A stretch of DNA of 31,166 nucleotides, taken from DATBDM01 sp036269915. GTDB lineage: Bacteria; Actinomycetota; Thermoleophilia; Solirubrobacterales; Solirubrobacteraceae. Each line of letters starts with the position of its first letter. The first letter of the stretch is position 1. A program made the position numbers and the translations under genes. Where the stretch lies: assembly GCA_036269915.1 (NCBI GenBank), contig DATBDM010000180.1:1-31166 (forward strand). The letters run 5' to 3'. This document shows positions 29,790 through 31,166 of the stretch, one piece after another. The notes beneath the pieces were generated by a model. The model was not told the origin of the DNA. It saw nothing but the letters and a program-made list of their open reading frames with translations, and ran no database searches.

Positions 29790-31166
29790 ATGCCCACCGG
29801 CGCCGAGCTGATCGTCTCGCTGCTCGAGGACGCGGGCGTCGAGGTCTGCTTCGGCCTGCCCGGCGTCCACAACCTCCCGCTCTGGGAGGCGCTGCGCGCC
29901 TCGCCGATCCGGCTCGTCGGCGTGCGCCACGAGCAGACCGCCGCCTACGCGGCCGACGGCTACGCGCGGGCGACCGGAAAGCTCGGCGTGGCGCTGACGA
30001 CGACGGGCCCGGGCGCCGCGAACACGCTCGGCGCCGTCGGGGAGGCGTGGGCGTCGCGCTCGCCGATCCTCGTGATCGCCACCGACATCCCGTCGACGCT
30101 GCGGCGCGCCGGCGCCTACCGCGGCGTGCTGCACGAGACCGACGGGCAGGCGGCGATGTTCGCGCCGGTGGTGAAGTCGGTCCAGATCGCCGACGACGAC
30201 GTGCGCACGGCCGCCGAGGAAGCGCTCCGGCACGCGCGCCGGTTGCCCACGCGGCCGGTCTATCTCGAGGTCCCCACCGACCTGCTCGCCGCGCCGGCCC
30301 GCGACGAGGCCGGCGGCGACTGGACGGGCTACGCGGCGCCGCCGGTCCCGTACGCCGAGGCCGTCGAGCTGCTCGACGCCGCCGAGTCACCGCTGATCTG
30401 GGTCGGCGGCGGGGCGCGCGACGCGAGTGCCGAGGTCGCCGCGCTGGCCGAACGGCTGGCCGCGCCGGTGCTGACCACCTACGGCGCCGCCGGCGTGCTG
30501 GCGCCCGACCATCCCTGCCTCGTCGGGCTGCCCCCGCACGTGCCTGCCGCCGGGGCGCTGTGGGACGCGGCCGATGTCGTGATCGCGATCGGCTCGGACC
30601 TCGACGGCGTCCAGACCCAGAACTTCGCCCAGCCGCAGCCCCCGAAGCTGATCGCGATCAATGCCGACATGGGCGAGCCCGAGACGAACTACCGCGTCGA
30701 CGTCAAGCTCGTCGCGGATGCCGCGCCCGCCACGCGCGAGCTGGCCGACGCGATCACGCCGCGGATCGGGCTCGACGCCGTCGCACAACGCGTCCGCGAG
30801 GTGCGCGCCCAGGCCTGCGCCGGCCTCGACGCCCGCGCGCTGCGCTTCCTCGACGCGATCCACTTCGCGCTCCCCGACGACGGCGTGCTCGTCGCCGACA
30901 TGTGCATCCCCGGCTATTGGCTCGCCGGCTTCCACACGCCCCCGGCGCCGCGCCGGCTGCAGGTCCCGCTCGGCTGGGGCACGCTCGGCTACGCCTTCCC
31001 CGCCGCGATCGGCGCGGCGCTCGCCGGCACCGGCCCGGTCGTGTCGATCTCCGGCGACGGCGGCTTCCTCTACGCCTGCGGTGAGCTCGCCACGGTCGCC
31101 CAGGACGCGGTGCCGCTGACCGCGGTCGTGGTCGACGACGGCGGCTACGGGATGCTGCGCTACGAC
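29790..31166 (+). CDS. thiamine diphosphate-dependent enzyme, acetolactate-synthase-like (3' end outside window)
   Basis: The first 459 residues are visible. The N-terminal pyrimidine-binding domain (about 1-165) has CFGLPGVHNLPLWEAL and VRHEQTAAYAADGYARATG, which supplies the ThDP-activating Glu, then TTTGPGAANTLGA. A central domain (about 185-320) has VGGGARDAS and IAIGSDLDGVQTQNF. The pyrophosphate domain begins near 350, with VPLGWGTLGYAFPAAIGAAL and GDGGFLYACGELATVAQ. The usual NN of the GDG...NN motif reads DD (VVVDDGGYGML). The reaction cannot be assigned: acetolactate synthase catabolic type, benzoylformate decarboxylase-like and sulfoacetaldehyde-type enzymes share this outline. In-frame ATGs at 29769 and 29781 are alternative starts. 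No small regulatory subunit gene is visible. Confidence 0.88.
   Translation, partial: MPTGAELIVSLLEDAGVEVCFGLPGVHNLPLWEALRASPIRLVGVRHEQTAAYAADGYARATGKLGVALTTTGPGAANTLGAVGEAWASRSPILVIATDIPSTLRRAGAYRGVLHETDGQAAMFAPVVKSVQIADDDVRTAAEEALRHARRLPTRPVYLEVPTDLLAAPARDEAGGDWTGYAAPPVPYAEAVELLDAAESPLIWVGGGARDASAEVAALAERLAAPVLTTYGAAGVLAPDHPCLVGLPPHVPAAGALWDAADVVIAIGSDLDGVQTQNFAQPQPPKLIAINADMGEPETNYRVDVKLVADAAPATRELADAITPRIGLDAVAQRVREVRAQACAGLDARALRFLDAIHFALPDDGVLVADMCIPGYWLAGFHTPPAPRRLQVPLGWGTLGYAFPAAIGAALAGTGPVVSISGDGGFLYACGELATVAQDAVPLTAVVVDDGGYGMLRYD

Overview
The window is very GC-rich DNA, with third codon positions almost always G or C and frequent GTG starts. It carries SecA with a SEC-C tail, CtaG, a CGNR zinc-finger regulator and a sigma factor with a transmembrane C-terminus. 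I infer a high-GC actinobacterium, most likely of the Thermoleophilia/Solirubrobacterales type; no rRNA or other marker in the window proves this. It is almost wholly coding: genes abut or overlap and no gene-free stretch exceeds about 175 bp. I see no rRNA, convincing tRNA, CRISPR array, phage or transposase gene.

Layout. 1-615: 3' half of an M16 peptidase. 612-3682: a Rossmann-fold protein on minus, divergent from a PAS-GGDEF-HD-GYP cyclic-di-GMP enzyme that overlaps a small nucleotidyltransferase-like gene. 3737-5704: an ECF-like sigma factor with a membrane segment and acidic tail, preceded by a possible leader peptide and followed by a secreted Asp-rich calcium-binding-type protein. 5723-8866 (minus): MFS exporter, nadC and nadA, overlapping one another, facing a divergent CGNR regulator (8930-9502) across a 10-bp-arm palindrome. 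9498-9572: three tandem 25-bp palindromic repeats, then a GNAT acetyltransferase. 10451-13974 (minus): prfB with a programmed +1 frameshift, a PLP-dependent amino-acid decarboxylase and a tocopherol-cyclase-like protein. 14028-16260: a phospholipase D-family protein and an SDR without the catalytic residues. 16273-20613 (minus): hpf, secA and a LysR regulator. 20726-21943: a degenerate EAL-HDOD protein. 21940-23429 (minus): methyltransferase and ComF. 23490-24293: CtaG. 24307-29486 (minus): merR, ahcY, a second divergent SAHH-like gene, a eukaryotic-type UDP-glucose pyrophosphorylase and a CDP-alcohol phosphatidyltransferase. 29600-31166: a 54-residue basic protein and a truncated ThDP-dependent enzyme.

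How it fits together. Most of the window is housekeeping: NAD synthesis, translation termination, secretion, ribosome hibernation and the activated methyl cycle. Signalling and regulatory genes are interleaved (two cyclic-di-GMP-type proteins, CGNR, LysR, MerR and a membrane sigma factor). The most unusual items are the SAHH paralogue with its catalytic Lys and Asp replaced, sitting directly behind a normal ahcY in a MerR-headed operon; the membrane-tethered sigma factor with its leader ORF and secreted neighbour; the CGNR/MFS/nad palindrome; and the repeat cluster that supplies the CGNR gene's stop codon.
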